A stretch of DNA of 64,000 bases from Spirochaetales bacterium (lineage in GTDB: Bacteria > Spirochaetota > Spirochaetia > Treponematales > Treponemataceae). Position 1 is the stretch's first letter; each line of letters starts with the position of its first letter. The notes below the pieces were generated by a model. That model worked only from the letters and a program-made list of their open reading frames with translations, did no database searches and was not told where the DNA came from. Position numbers and translations under genes: made by a program. Location of the stretch: assembly GCA_003252395.1 (NCBI GenBank), contig QKEL01000013.1:1-64000 (forward strand), read 5' to 3'. This document shows, piece after piece, positions 33,375 to 43,344 of this stretch.

Positions 33375-34312
33375 GCGAAGGATTGGTTCTCGGGGGAACG
33401 AACAACCTCTTTGAGGTGGAAACCGACGACGGTTCCGTGCGCCTGTGCGCGATAAAGGGGAAGGTCCTCAAGGACGTCGAGGGCTATTACAACCCCTTGG
33501 CGGCCGGCGACCGCGTCGTGTACGAAGGCGATCCGCTGGACGCGGGGCGGGGCATGATACTTTCCCTGGTGCCGCGGGCCAACCATTTCGTCCGCTGGAA
33601 CCAAAAGGGGAAGGCCCCCCAGCTCCTGGCGGCCAACCTCGACCTGATCGCGGTCGTGACCACCCCGGACGAGCCGCCCTTTCGCCCGCGCTTCGTGGAC
33701 CGGGCCCTCATACAGGCCGACGCGGAGCATATCAGGCCCCTGGTCCTGGTGAACAAGTGCGACCTCGGCTGCGACGGCGACGTATTGGACCGCCTCTCCG
33801 ACTGGGAGCGCATCGGGTACGAGACCCTTCAGGTATCCGCGAAAACGGGGGAGGGAATGGACGAGCTCGCCTCGATCCTCGCGGGCAAGCTGACCGCCTT
33901 CGTCGGGCAGTCCGGCGTGGGCAAGTCGAGCCTCCTGAACGCACTCGACTCCCGGCTCGGCCTTCGCACCTCGGCCCTCTCGGAAAAATTCGGCAGGGGA
34001 ACCCATACCACTACCAAGGGCATGCTCTTTCACCTTCCCGCGCGGGAAGGCGAGCGGCCCGCATCCATTATCGACACGCCCGGAGTGCGCCGGTTCGTGC
34101 TCCACGATATTGAGGCAAAGGATCTCGCGCTTTATTTCCGCGAGATGGAACCATTGATCGGAAGCTGTTCATGGGGACTTTCCTGTTCCCACCTGCACGA
34201 GCCGGGATGCAAAATCCTCGAGGCCGTTTACGCGGGCGTAATCCATGAAGAGCGGTATGAAAGCTGGCAGCGCATCCGCGAAGAGCTGGAAACGGGCCGT
34301 TTGGCCGACTGA
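33371..34312 (+). CDS. rsgA: Ribosome small-subunit GTPase RsgA
   Basis: A 313-residue circularly permuted GTPase that helps mature the 30S subunit. An OB-fold at the N-terminus is followed by LVNKCDLG (G4, near 125), GQSGVGKSSLLNAL (G1, near 177), TTTKG (G2), DTPGVRRF (G3, near 235) and a zinc-binding CSWGLSCSHLHEPGC near residue 262. GTG at 33371 overlaps the murI stop and is preferred to the upstream TTG. Confidence 0.93.
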   Translation: MSEGLVLGGTNNLFEVETDDGSVRLCAIKGKVLKDVEGYYNPLAAGDRVVYEGDPLDAGRGMILSLVPRANHFVRWNQKGKAPQLLAANLDLIAVVTTPDEPPFRPRFVDRALIQADAEHIRPLVLVNKCDLGCDGDVLDRLSDWERIGYETLQVSAKTGEGMDELASILAGKLTAFVGQSGVGKSSLLNALDSRLGLRTSALSEKFGRGTHTTTKGMLFHLPAREGERPASIIDTPGVRRFVLHDIEAKDLALYFREMEPLIGSCSWGLSCSHLHEPGCKILEAVYAGVIHEERYESWQRIREELETGRLAD

Positions 34313-34379
34313 AGTCGCCTTCCGTCTCCCGTCCTCCCGCTCTGGACGCGCTTTCCGCGACACGAAGCGAGCGTTATCA

Positions 34380-36989
34380 ATGAACGAACGAACCCTGGAA
34401 GTACTGGAATATACGCGGGTCCGCGAGACAATCGCGGGCCTCTGCATGAGCGAGGAGGGCCGCGCCGCCCTCTCCCTCCGCGAGCCCTCTCCCGACCCGG
34501 CCGAGGTGGGGCGGCTGAAGTCCCTCGGCATCGCCTGGCTTCGCGCCCTTTCCGCCGAGCGGCCCCCGGTCCTCGGCGCCTGGCCCCCGATCCGCCCGTT
34601 TTTGGGCCGGCTGCGGGTGGAGGGCGCGACGCTGGAAGCGGGGGAGCTCCATGCCCTCGGCCTTTTCTGCGAATCGGTAAACCGCCTGCGGGAGTGGGCC
34701 GAAAACCGCGAGCGGCAGATAGCGTCGGGGCGGCGCGACGTGGGCGCCCTGTTCGGCGACGAGGCCGCGGAACGGGCCCTGCTCTCGGAGATTCTCGCCC
34801 TGGGCGATTTGACCGGCCCCGCGGCCGATATTTTCCGGGTCATTGACCGCGGCTCGGGCGAGGTGCGCGACCTGAGCGAGCTTCGCGCGATCCGTCAGGG
34901 AATAACCCGCATCCGCGCCGATATCGAGCGCCTGGTCGGAACCTACCTTTCCGACGACTCCATCAGGCCCATGCTCCAGTCGACCCTCCCCGCGCTCCGC
35001 GACGGCCGCCAGGTCATCGCCCTGCGCTCCAATTTCCGGGGCCGCGTCAAGGGTATCGTGCACGAGGTGTCCCAATCGGGCCAGACCGTGTACGTGGAGC
35101 CCGACGACGTGGTTGACCGCAACAACGACCTCGTGGCCGAGGAACACCGCCTCTCCCGCGAGATCGCCCGCATCCTCAAGGAACTCACCGCGCGCCTCTC
35201 GCCTTCGTCCGAGTCGCTCGCCGACTCCCTTTCCCGCATGGTCTTCCTGGACGGGATCGGCGCCGCCGCCCGTTGGGGCCGGGACTGGAGATGCGTCTTC
35301 GCCGAGGATATCCCGCACCAGGACCTTGGCGCAGGCGAATCGGCCGACTCAGGCGAGGAAAGCGTGTCCCGGCTCCGGCTCCGCCAGGCGAGGCACCCCC
35401 TGCTGGGAAGCCGCGCCGTCCCCATTGACCTCGTGCTGACCCCGGGCGGGCGCGTCCTCATCATCACCGGCCCGAATACGGGCGGCAAGACCGTGAGCCT
35501 CAAGACCGTCGCCCTCTTTGCCCTGCTCAATCAGTCGGGCTGGCCGGTGCCCGCCGCGGAAACCACCGCCCTGCCGATCTTCGACTTTATCGGCTGCGAT
35601 ATCGGCGACGAGCAATCCCTGGATCAGTCCCTTTCCACCTTCTCGGGCCATATGAAAAACGTGGCGGGCATCCTCGCCTCGGCCACCGAAAAGAGCCTGG
35701 TGCTCCTCGACGAGCTCGCCAGCGGCACCGATCCCCAGGAGGGAAGCGCCATCGCCATGGCCGTGCTCGATTCCCTGCTCGAGCGCGGCTCCGTGGTGCT
35801 CGCCACGACGCACCACGGCGTGCTCAAGAATTACGGCTATACCCACCCTTCGTGCGTGAACGCATCGGTGGACTTCGACGAGAATACCCTTTCCCCGACC
35901 TACCGCATCCTCATGGGCGTGCCCGGCGAGAGCCATGCCCTGGACATCGCGAAACGCAACGGGCTCGACCCCGCCGTCGTCGCCGCCGCGCGGGGCTACC
36001 TCGCCTCCGAGCGCGCCGACGTTTCCGCCCTCATCAAGGGGCTTACCGCCAAGCACGAGGAGCTGGCCCGCTTCGAAAAGGACAAGCGAGCGGAGGAACG
36101 GGACCTGCGCGAAAAGCGGCGCAAGACCGATCTTCGGGAACTGCAGCTGAGGCAAAAGGAAGTGGAGCTTCGGGAACAGGGCTACCGCCGGCTGGACAGG
36201 CTCTTTGACGAGAGCCGCAAGCAGCTGGAAAACCTGGTGCGCGAAATACGCGAGGGCGAGCTGACCCGCGAGAAAACGCTCCAGGTAAAGGCCTGGATGG
36301 GAGAGTTCGAACGGCTTATCAACGAGGAACACGAGGGCTTGCTGTCGGACCGCAACGGGGCCGCGGCCCTGCGCCGTGAGTTCGAGGAACGGGAACGGGA
36401 ATTAGCCGCGAAGGCCGCCGCCGAGGGCGACCCGTCGCTTTCCGGTAAAACGGGCCCCGACAGGGCCCGTCAGGGCCGCCGGGCCGCGGCCTACGGCAAG
36501 GGAAGCGATTCCAAGGCGGAAATCCTGCCCGACTTCGCGCCGGGGGTCGAGGTATACGTGGGCGAGACCAAGCGCCGGGGCACCATCGTGCGCGAGGCGA
36601 AAAAGGGCCAATGGATCGTCGCGACCGACTCGATCCGCTTGACCGTGGCCGAAGGCTCCCTCAGCGCCGTGCCGGTGAAACCGGGCCGCGAAAAAAAGGT
36701 TTCGGTGGAGGTTCACGCCGAAATGGGCGAGGGCGATACGCCTGCCTTCGAACTCAGGCTTTTGGGCATGCGCCACGGCGAGGCGATGAAGGCGCTGGAA
36801 CGCCAGCTGGACCTCGCCGCCATGAAGGGGTTGCGGGAATTTTCGGTGGTGCACGGAAAGGGCCACGGGATCCTGCAGGAAGCGGTGCAAAACATGCTCC
36901 GCTCCTATCGGGGCGTGGAAGAATTCCACTTTGCCCGGCCCGAGGAGGGCGGAACGGGGAAGACCGTCGTGCGCATGACCGGGTCGTGA
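34380..36989 (+). CDS. mutS2: Endonuclease MutS2
   Basis: An 869-residue MutS2, involved in recombination control and, in some bacteria, ribosome-collision rescue. Seen: core/lever region, Walker A TGPNTGGKT near residue 367, Walker B LVLLDELASGTDP near residue 440, a long Lys/Glu/Arg-rich coiled coil (about 545-670), and a C-terminal Smr domain with LLGMRHGEAMKAL and VHGKGHGIL. The start at 34380 lies in a 67-nt gap after rsgA; the longer track start has no family support. Confidence 0.94.
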   Translation: MNERTLEVLEYTRVRETIAGLCMSEEGRAALSLREPSPDPAEVGRLKSLGIAWLRALSAERPPVLGAWPPIRPFLGRLRVEGATLEAGELHALGLFCESVNRLREWAENRERQIASGRRDVGALFGDEAAERALLSEILALGDLTGPAADIFRVIDRGSGEVRDLSELRAIRQGITRIRADIERLVGTYLSDDSIRPMLQSTLPALRDGRQVIALRSNFRGRVKGIVHEVSQSGQTVYVEPDDVVDRNNDLVAEEHRLSREIARILKELTARLSPSSESLADSLSRMVFLDGIGAAARWGRDWRCVFAEDIPHQDLGAGESADSGEESVSRLRLRQARHPLLGSRAVPIDLVLTPGGRVLIITGPNTGGKTVSLKTVALFALLNQSGWPVPAAETTALPIFDFIGCDIGDEQSLDQSLSTFSGHMKNVAGILASATEKSLVLLDELASGTDPQEGSAIAMAVLDSLLERGSVVLATTHHGVLKNYGYTHPSCVNASVDFDENTLSPTYRILMGVPGESHALDIAKRNGLDPAVVAAARGYLASERADVSALIKGLTAKHEELARFEKDKRAEERDLREKRRKTDLRELQLRQKEVELREQGYRRLDRLFDESRKQLENLVREIREGELTREKTLQVKAWMGEFERLINEEHEGLLSDRNGAAALRREFEERERELAAKAAAEGDPSLSGKTGPDRARQGRRAAAYGKGSDSKAEILPDFAPGVEVYVGETKRRGTIVREAKKGQWIVATDSIRLTVAEGSLSAVPVKPGREKKVSVEVHAEMGEGDTPAFELRLLGMRHGEAMKALERQLDLAAMKGLREFSVVHGKGHGILQEAVQNMLRSYRGVEEFHFARPEEGGTGKTVVRMTGS

Positions 36990-37001
36990 CCCGGCCCGCC
37001 C

Positions 37002-38477
37002 TTACGGCTTTTTACCCAGCGGCGAGCCCGTGATGGTGCCCTTGGTCTTGTCCAGGGTAAACCGAACCTGCTTTTCCGCGGCCATGACCGTGTGGGTAAC
37101 GTGGCAAATCTCGATTTCCGTTCCCGGATACGCCGTGCCGTACACCTCCACGAAGGCCTCGTCGTTTCGGTCTATCCGGGGGAGTACGGCGGGAATGCGG
37201 GAGATTATCTCGGCCTTTTTGGCCTTGAGCTCCTCGATATGCCGGGCTATGTCCGGCAGGGGCTCTTCCTCGTATATCTCTTCGGCCCGCTGTATCTTTA
37301 CCGCGAGGACCTTCAATTGCTCGTTCGCGATGTCCAGTTCCTGCTGAACCGTGAAATCGGTCCCGCATCGGACCCTGGTTTTCGCGCCGTGCGAACTGCC
37401 TATCTCGAAGGCCTGCACGCCCCCGATGGCGATCACCTCGCAGCCCACGAGCTTGCCGCTTTCGCCCATGCGCACGCTGCCCATGGTGTAAACCCTCGAC
37501 TGCATAATGCTCCCGGTTACGCGTATGTCGCCGCGGACCGCCACCTTGCAGTTCTGGATGTACCGCGCCGTGAGCTCGCCGCCCACCCGCAGGGCGCCCC
37601 TGCTGCGTCCCTCGATCCCGGCCTGGGCGATAAGGTCTTTCTTGCACACCACCTCGGTCACGTCGAGCACGTCCGCGGCCACGATGGTGCCCGCCGAATA
37701 AATCTTAAAGCCGTCGGCAACCTTACCCCGAATGATCACGTCGCCGGGAAAGGTAATATTGCCCGTGGTAAAGTCGACTCCTTTCTTCAGTTCAAGAACG
37801 TCCTCGATGGATACCAACCCGTCCCGGGAAACGGAGAGGCGGCCGCTTTTGCCCGCGAACAGGCCCTTTTCCAGCTCCACCACGTTCTCTCCCGGGGTAA
37901 AGACCGGCATATGCTCCACGCGAAAGGGTATCTCGGTACCGTACAGGTCCGTGCCCGGCATTCCCGTTACCGCCGCCATCCGTCGGGCCAGCGGCTCCTT
38001 GTGGTGCACGATGCAAAAGGCGCTCAGGGTATGCCAGTCGATTCTCGCCGCGTTGGGGTCAATTTCGGGCTTGCGGTCGAGAAATTCCTTGCGCATCAGG
38101 AAATGCTCGGGAATTTCGTTGGTGCTCTCCGTGCCCAGGGCGATAACCACGTCCCGCACGGGCTCGTGCGTCGAATTGGCCTTGAATACCGCCTCTTCCA
38201 CCGCGGTTTGCTGAATGCCGTGTATTATGCCGGAATCCGCCAGTTTCCCCAGGAATACGGGGACGGTGAGAAAGGCCCCCCCGGGGATCGGCGGGTAAAA
38301 ATGGGCGACCGCCTTTTTTCGATCCGGGCTCACCGTAACTTCGGCATAGCCGTCGTTGGATTCTCCCTGACGAATGTAGAGGATGCTGCTTTCCTGTGTT
38401 TCCTGTGTTTCCTGGGTCCGTTCGTCTCCCACTATACCTTCTCCCGTCTCAATATCGGTAAAAACGTCCCTTGACAT
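37002..38477 (-). CDS. FapA/DUF342 family protein
   Basis: A 491-residue DUF342 (FapA-type) protein. The middle (about 190-370) is a right-handed beta-helix of polymer-forming repeats (for example GNITFPGDVIIRGKVADGFKI, GVQAFEIGSSHGAKTRVRCG), followed by a coiled coil near 385-430 (ELDIANEQLKVLAVKIQRAEE). Characterised relatives affect flagella, cell length or motility; the role here is unknown. It converges on mutS2 with a 12-nt gap and diverges from argR. Confidence 0.85.
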   Translation of the reverse strand: MSRDVFTDIETGEGIVGDERTQETQETQESSILYIRQGESNDGYAEVTVSPDRKKAVAHFYPPIPGGAFLTVPVFLGKLADSGIIHGIQQTAVEEAVFKANSTHEPVRDVVIALGTESTNEIPEHFLMRKEFLDRKPEIDPNAARIDWHTLSAFCIVHHKEPLARRMAAVTGMPGTDLYGTEIPFRVEHMPVFTPGENVVELEKGLFAGKSGRLSVSRDGLVSIEDVLELKKGVDFTTGNITFPGDVIIRGKVADGFKIYSAGTIVAADVLDVTEVVCKKDLIAQAGIEGRSRGALRVGGELTARYIQNCKVAVRGDIRVTGSIMQSRVYTMGSVRMGESGKLVGCEVIAIGGVQAFEIGSSHGAKTRVRCGTDFTVQQELDIANEQLKVLAVKIQRAEEIYEEEPLPDIARHIEELKAKKAEIISRIPAVLPRIDRNDEAFVEVYGTAYPGTEIEICHVTHTVMAAEKQVRFTLDKTKGTITGSPLGKKP

Positions 38478-38502
38478 TACAGCTTACATTATCCATTATA
38501 TA

Positions 38503-38516
38503 TGTATAATTATTCA
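38503..38516. promoter_or_regulatory. ARG box upstream of argR
   Basis: TGTATAATTATTCA matches the ArgR operator consensus (TGAATAATTATTCA) at 13 of 14 positions and overlaps a perfect TATAAT -10 (38505-38510) for argR, indicating autorepression. Confidence 0.7.
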
Positions 38517-38539
38517 TTTTTACTGGATGGCCCTGATAC

Positions 38540-39013
38540 GTGAAAGAACGATTGACCCGCCTTAAAACGATCCGAAAGCTCATAAAGACCTATCGGATCG
38601 AATCTCAAGAAGCCCTGCTCGGCTACCTGTCCCGCGAAGGTTTCGCCGTCACCCAGGCCACCCTGTCCCGGGACCTCAAGCTCCTGAAAGTCGGAAAGCT
38701 TTCCGACGGCCACAACGGATACGTATACACCCTTCCCGGCGACGAAGAGCGCCAGGAGTCGGAGCAAACCGTCGTTCAGGATTTCCTGCGCGGGTACATC
38801 TCCATCGAATACTCCCTCAATATGGTGGTAATTAAGACCTATTCCGGCCATTCCGACGTGGTCGCGAGCGCCCTGGACAGCATGAATCTCGAGGAAATCC
38901 TCGGTACCATCGCCGGACGGGACAACTGCGTCTTCGTGTGCCTCCGCGAAGGGGTTTCCGGAGAAGACTTCCTCGATACCCTCAAAATGAAAATTCCCGA
39001 ACTGGACGAGTAA
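38540..39013 (+). CDS. argR: Arginine repressor ArgR
   Basis: A 157-residue ArgR. The N-terminal winged helix (about 1-70) carries SQEALLGYLSREGFAVTQATLSRDLKLL. The C-terminal arginine-binding, hexamerisation domain includes GTIAGRDNCVFVCL. It begins with GTG, and no strong ribosome site is seen. An ARG box overlaps its -10. No arginine genes are in the window, so its other targets are elsewhere. pgi follows 25 nt later with its own Shine-Dalgarno and may be cotranscribed. Confidence 0.93.
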   Translation: MKERLTRLKTIRKLIKTYRIESQEALLGYLSREGFAVTQATLSRDLKLLKVGKLSDGHNGYVYTLPGDEERQESEQTVVQDFLRGYISIEYSLNMVVIKTYSGHSDVVASALDSMNLEEILGTIAGRDNCVFVCLREGVSGEDFLDTLKMKIPELDE

Positions 39014-39038
39014 GCCCTCATTTTTTAGGAGAAATCAG

Positions 39039-40610
39039 ATGATCAACTGGAACAATCTCGATTCGAGCGAGGCATACAAGAAAATGCTTTCGCTCGCGGG
39101 GCAGGTGCGTCTAGCCGACGTTCTCACTGCCGAACGCGTGAAAAAGTACGAGGCGCCCATGGCAGCGGGTCTCGTGTATAATTATGCAGCGAAACAGGTT
39201 AACGAGCAAATCCTCACGGTACTGCAGGAGCTTTCCGACGAGCAGCAGCTGGTCGAAAAGTACCGGGCCCTCCTCGACGGCGAGACGATTAATACCGGCG
39301 AAAACCGCAAGGTGCTCCACCAGCTCGCCCGCGGCCAGCTCGGCAAGGACGTGCTCTTCGAGGGCAAAAACCTGCGCTCCTTCTACTCGGGCGAGCAGGC
39401 GAAAATCGCGGCCTTCGCGAAGAAAGTCCACTCGGGCGAGATCCGCGGCACCAAGGGCGACGCGTTCGATACGGTCGTCCAGATCGGCATCGGCGGCTCC
39501 GACCTCGGCCCACGCGCCCTTTACCTCGCCCTCGAGCAATGGGCGGTTTCTTCCGGCAAGAAAAAGATGGAAGCCCGCTTCGTCTCCAACGTTGACCCCG
39601 ACGACGCCTCGGCCGTCGTCGCCGGCATCGACCTCGCGAAGAGCCTATTCATCCTCGTGTCCAAGAGCGGCACCACCCAGGAAACGCTCGCCAACGAGCT
39701 TTTCGTGAAGGACTTCCTGAAAAAGGCCGGCCTCGACCCCGCCAAGCAGATGATCGCCGTCACGAGCGAAACGAGCCCGTTGGCCAACAATCCCGGCTAC
39801 CTCGCCTCCTTCTACATGGACGACTTCATCGGCGGCCGCTACTCCTCTTCCTCCGCCGTCGGCGGCGCCGTCCTTTCCCTCGCCTTCGGAAGCGACGTGT
39901 TCGAGGAATTCCTCGCCGGGGCTACCGCCGCGGACAAGGGCGCCCTCGAGTCGGACATCCGCAAGAATCCCGCCCTTCTCGACGCCCTCATCGGCGTGTA
40001 CGAGCGGAACGCCCTGGGCTATCCTTCCACCGCGATCCTTCCCTACAGCCAGGCGCTCTCGCGCTTCCCCGCCCACCTCCAGCAGGCGGACATGGAATCG
40101 AACGGCAAGCAGGTGAACCGCCGCGGCGAACCGGTCGGCTACTCCACCGGCCCGGTGATCTTCGGCGAGAGCGGCACCAACGGCCAGCACTCCTTCTTCC
40201 AGCTCCTCCACCAGGGCACCGACGCGGTTCCCCTCCAGTTCATCGGCTTTACCGAGAACCAGGCGGGCAACGACGTGACGGTAGACGGCTCCACGAGCCA
40301 GAAAAAGCTCTGCGCCAACCTCGTCGCCCAGATCGTCGCCTTCGCAAAAGGCAAGGGCGACTCGAACCCCAACAAGAACTTCCCCGGCGAGCGGCCCTCG
40401 AGCCTCATCCGCGGAAAGCGCCTCACCCCCGCCGCCCTCGGCGCCCTCCTCGCGCACTACGAGAACAAGATCATGTTCCAGGGTTTCGCGTGGAACCTCA
40501 ACAGCTTTGACCAGGAAGGCGTACAGCTCGGCAAGGTCCTCACCAAGAAGGTCCTCTCGGGCGACATGAGTCCCGAACTGAAGGCCTACGCGGACCTGTT
40601 TGGCCTGTAA
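39039..40610 (+). CDS. pgi: Glucose-6-phosphate isomerase
   Basis: A 523-residue glycolytic isomerase. Seen: IGIGGSDLGPRALYLAL near residue 150, LVSKSGTTQETLANE near residue 206, GGRYSSSSAVGG near residue 265, the catalytic ESGTNGQHSFFQLLHQGT near residue 378, and FAWNLNSFDQEGVQLGK near residue 487. TTTAGGAG precedes the ATG. It lies directly after argR. Confidence 0.96.
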   Translation: MINWNNLDSSEAYKKMLSLAGQVRLADVLTAERVKKYEAPMAAGLVYNYAAKQVNEQILTVLQELSDEQQLVEKYRALLDGETINTGENRKVLHQLARGQLGKDVLFEGKNLRSFYSGEQAKIAAFAKKVHSGEIRGTKGDAFDTVVQIGIGGSDLGPRALYLALEQWAVSSGKKKMEARFVSNVDPDDASAVVAGIDLAKSLFILVSKSGTTQETLANELFVKDFLKKAGLDPAKQMIAVTSETSPLANNPGYLASFYMDDFIGGRYSSSSAVGGAVLSLAFGSDVFEEFLAGATAADKGALESDIRKNPALLDALIGVYERNALGYPSTAILPYSQALSRFPAHLQQADMESNGKQVNRRGEPVGYSTGPVIFGESGTNGQHSFFQLLHQGTDAVPLQFIGFTENQAGNDVTVDGSTSQKKLCANLVAQIVAFAKGKGDSNPNKNFPGERPSSLIRGKRLTPAALGALLAHYENKIMFQGFAWNLNSFDQEGVQLGKVLTKKVLSGDMSPELKAYADLFGL

Positions 40611-40750
40611 GCCCTCGGAAGATCCAAGAAGAGGCACACAAGGCCACGTGGGGCGACGCCGGAACGGCGGAGCCCCCGCCCAGAAAGCGCTCGTTCGTTC
40701 AGGCGGCCGCGTATCGACGGGCCGCTCAGTAAAAAAAGTAAGGAGCTATC

Positions 40751-41869
40751 GTGAAACCGACCGAAAAACCGGCAAACCCGAACTTTTCCTCCGGCCCCTG
40801 CGCCAAGCGCCCGGGCTACTCGCTTGCGTCCCTTCGCGGCGATATTCTCGGCCGTTCCCACCGTTCGTCCCTCGGCAAGGCCCGCCTCCAGGAGTCCATC
40901 GAGCGGACCAAGAAACTGCTCGGCCTTCCCGCCGGTTATCGCGTCGGGATCGTCCCGGCCTCCGATACCGGCGCCTTCGAAATGGCCCTGTGGTCGCTCC
41001 TCGGGGCGCGCGGCGTAGACGTATTCTCCTGGGAATCCTTCGGCGAAGGCTGGGCGAACGACGTAAAAAAGCAGCTCAAGATCGCGGACGCCCGCTATTT
41101 CGGCGCGCCCTACGGCAGCCTTCCCGACCTTTCCCTGGCGGACTTCTCTCGCGACGTGGTTTTCGCCTGGAACGGCACCACCTCCGGCGTAAAGGTCCCG
41201 AACGGCGACTGGATACCCGCCGATCGCGCCGGACTCACGCTGTGCGACGCGACGAGCGCCGTGTTCGCGATGGACATTCCCTGGAAAAAACTGGACGCGG
41301 TAACCTTTTCCTGGCAGAAGGTGCTCGGCGGAGAGGCGGCCCACGGCATGATCGTCCTCTCGCCCCGCGCCGTCGAACGCCTTGAAACGTATACGCCGGC
41401 CTGGCCGCTTCCCAAGATATTCCGGATGGCGTCGGGCGGTAAGGTCTTCGAGGAACTATTCGAGGGCTCGACCATCAATACGCCTTCCATGATCGCGAAC
41501 GAGGATTATCTCGACGCCCTCGCCTGGGCGGAATCCGTCGGCGGCCTGAAAGGCTTGATCGCGCGCAGCGAGGCGAATCTCTCGGCCTTCGAGCGCTTCG
41601 TGGCCGAACGGCCCTGGGTCAGTTTTCTCGCCGCCGAGAAGGCCAACCGCTCGAACACTTCGGTCTGTCTCTGCCTCGACCTGACCCCCGAACAGGTCAA
41701 GTCGATGGTCAAGCTTCTCGCGGGCGAGAAGGTCGCCTACGATTGCGGTTCCTACAAGGACGCCCCCGCCGGACTCCGGTTCTGGTGCGGCGCGACGATC
41801 GAAACGTCCGATATCGAAAAACTCTTTCCCTGGCTCGATTGGGCCTACGCCGAGGTCAAAAAGGCGTAA
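40751..41869 (+). CDS. serC: Phosphoserine aminotransferase
   Basis: A 372-residue class-V PLP aminotransferase of the phosphoserine type, making 3-phosphoserine from 3-phosphohydroxypyruvate. Seen: [13 protein letters not shown] at the N-terminus, [13 protein letters not shown] near residue 145, and PLP-Lys in [14 protein letters not shown] near residue 190. It starts with GTG preceded by AAGGAG. The 140-nt gap from pgi holds no gene. With glyA near the window end it links to serine and glycine metabolism. Confidence 0.93.
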   Translation: MKPTEKPANPNFSSGPCAKRPGYSLASLRGDILGRSHRSSLGKARLQESIERTKKLLGLPAGYRVGIVPASDTGAFEMALWSLLGARGVDVFSWESFGEGWANDVKKQLKIADARYFGAPYGSLPDLSLADFSRDVVFAWNGTTSGVKVPNGDWIPADRAGLTLCDATSAVFAMDIPWKKLDAVTFSWQKVLGGEAAHGMIVLSPRAVERLETYTPAWPLPKIFRMASGGKVFEELFEGSTINTPSMIANEDYLDALAWAESVGGLKGLIARSEANLSAFERFVAERPWVSFLAAEKANRSNTSVCLCLDLTPEQVKSMVKLLAGEKVAYDCGSYKDAPAGLRFWCGATIETSDIEKLFPWLDWAYAEVKKA

Positions 41870-41878
41870 ATCGCTTCC

Positions 41879-41900
41879 CGATCCCCGTTAAAGGGGATCG
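41879..41900. terminator. Hairpin between convergent serC and M28 peptidase
   Basis: Perfect CGATCCCC-GTTAAA-GGGGATCG stem-loop spanning the M28 peptidase stop codon. It has no T-run, so it may be a weak terminator or a 3'-end stabiliser. Confidence 0.5.
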
Positions 41901-42892
41901 AGGGAGGCGGCGAGGCAGTCGAGAAAATCTTTCATGAGCGTAAAGGCCTCCGGCGTGAGGGTCGCGGCGTTATCGCCCGCGCCGTGCATGAGCCGCCAGG
42001 TTTCGGGTATATGAAGGCGGAGCGTTTCCTCGCGGGGCGCGTTCCGTTCGGGCGACCCGTGGCTATTCGCGGTTACGAGCCGTTCCAGGGCCTCTATATC
42101 CGGTTTTCCCGCGAGGCCCGCACCCTTGCCCGCCAGGGCGAAAAGAAGGCTATCCGCTTCCTGCCGGGGGAGCACGGTGATCACCTGCGCGGCGATTCCA
42201 GCGGCGAGAAAGCCCGCGTTGTCGCTGTAGGGGGTCAAAAGGGTTATCCATTTTCCCGCCGCCGCTTCCCGGGCGATAGCGCGGGTGCGGTCGCGAAGGT
42301 CGGCAGCCTTACGGGCAAGGCCGGTCGCGTCGGAGCCGCCCTTCGTCGCCCGTTTCGTGCCGCGGAGCCCGGCTTCCGAAAGCACGAGCACGTCGCCCCG
42401 TCCGCAGGCGTCGAACACGTACACGTCCGCGTCGTCCAAGCCGAGGGTTTTCAACCCGCTTCCGACGGCGAAAGACCCCTGCGCGCGTATCCCCCCCGTT
42501 CCCGCCGCTTCCTCTCCGTCGGTAAACAAGATAACCGTATTATGCGCCTTTCGGAGAATCCCGCCCCAGCGCGCCCCCGATTGCGCCGCGCCGCCGCCGC
42601 CGGCGAGCCGTTCCGCGAGCAGCATCAATTGAAAACAGGCCGCCCCGTTGTCGTTCGCGCCGGGAGACCCCGCCGTTCGGTCGTGATGGGCCACGAGAAT
42701 CTTGGTCCGGAAGTTTGGGTCGTACGAATCGGTCGGGAAACGGACGATAACGTGCCTTTTCCCCGCGAGTTCCAGGTTCCTGGCCGGAACGTCGCGTTCG
42801 GTAAGCCAGCGAAGAATAAAGGCTGCCCGGTCTGTTTCGGGGGCGAGAAAGGCGAGGAGCGATTCGGACGCCGGGCCGGTTGTCGGTTCCAT
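41888..42892 (-). CDS. M28-family zinc peptidase
   Basis: A 334-residue M28 (aminopeptidase-like) peptidase. Metal-binding pattern: VAHHDRTAGSPGANDNGAA near residue 87, FTDGEEAAGTGG near residue 142 and VFDACGRGDV near residue 182. No signal peptide is seen, so it is probably cytoplasmic and could trim peptides imported by Opp (inference). TATACT ends 6 nt before the ATG, predicting a leaderless mRNA. Confidence 0.82.
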   Translation of the reverse strand: MEPTTGPASESLLAFLAPETDRAAFILRWLTERDVPARNLELAGKRHVIVRFPTDSYDPNFRTKILVAHHDRTAGSPGANDNGAACFQLMLLAERLAGGGGAAQSGARWGGILRKAHNTVILFTDGEEAAGTGGIRAQGSFAVGSGLKTLGLDDADVYVFDACGRGDVLVLSEAGLRGTKRATKGGSDATGLARKAADLRDRTRAIAREAAAGKWITLLTPYSDNAGFLAAGIAAQVITVLPRQEADSLLFALAGKGAGLAGKPDIEALERLVTANSHGSPERNAPREETLRLHIPETWRLMHGAGDNAATLTPEAFTLMKDFLDCLAASLDPL

Positions 42893-42898
42893 GGGTGC

Positions 42899-42904
42899 AG
42901 TATA
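42899..42904 (-). promoter_or_regulatory. -10 element of M28 peptidase gene (leaderless)
   Basis: Minus strand TATACT with 6 nt to the ATG at 42892. No good -35 is seen at 16-18 bp. Confidence 0.5.
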
Positions 42905-42961
42905 CCACGGGGAAGGGCGAGCCGGGTACTTCGCGGCGTGCGTCTTACTATGCCGGTGGGC

Positions 42962-42994
42962 AAAAAAAAACCGGAACCCCTTTCGGAGTTCCGG
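42962..42994 (-). terminator. Terminator of RRM gene
   Basis: Minus strand CCGGAAC-N-GTTCCGG stem with a CGAAAG-type loop, followed by nine T. Confidence 0.92.
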
Positions 42995-43032
42995 CCTTCA
43001 GTTATTCGAAATACCTGTTGCGCTTATGTTTC

Positions 43033-43335
43033 TCAGTAGCGATCGCCGTATCCACCGCGATCGTTGTAGCGGGGGCGAGCCTCGCGGGGCTTGTTCTCCG
43101 CAACGTTGACCCGGAGGCGGCGGCCTTCGAATTCCTGGTTGTTAAGGGTCGCGATGGCGGCCTCGGCAGCCTGAGCGTCGGCCATTTCAATGAAACCGAA
43201 ACCCTTGGACTGCTGGGTGTAGCGATCCTTAATGATGATGGAGGATACCACTTCGCCATACTGGCCGAAGAGATTCGAGAGGGCGGCCTCGGTGGTCGCG
43301 TAGTTCATGTTGCCTACATAAATCTTCTGAGACAT
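43033..43335 (-). CDS. RRM-type RNA-binding protein
   Basis: A 100-residue protein with one RNA recognition motif: RNP2 IYVGNM (residues 5-10) and RNP1 KGFGFIEM (near 44-51), then a short Arg/Gly/Tyr-rich tail (ARPRYNDRGGYGDRY). Bacterial relatives (Rbp) bind mRNA and are often cold-induced. AAAGGA precedes the ATG. The 5' leader holds two small hairpins (43345-43362 and 43374-43392). Confidence 0.92.
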   Translation of the reverse strand: MSQKIYVGNMNYATTEAALSNLFGQYGEVVSSIIIKDRYTQQSKGFGFIEMADAQAAEAAIATLNNQEFEGRRLRVNVAENKPREARPRYNDRGGYGDRY

Positions 43336-43344
43336 ACAAATCCT

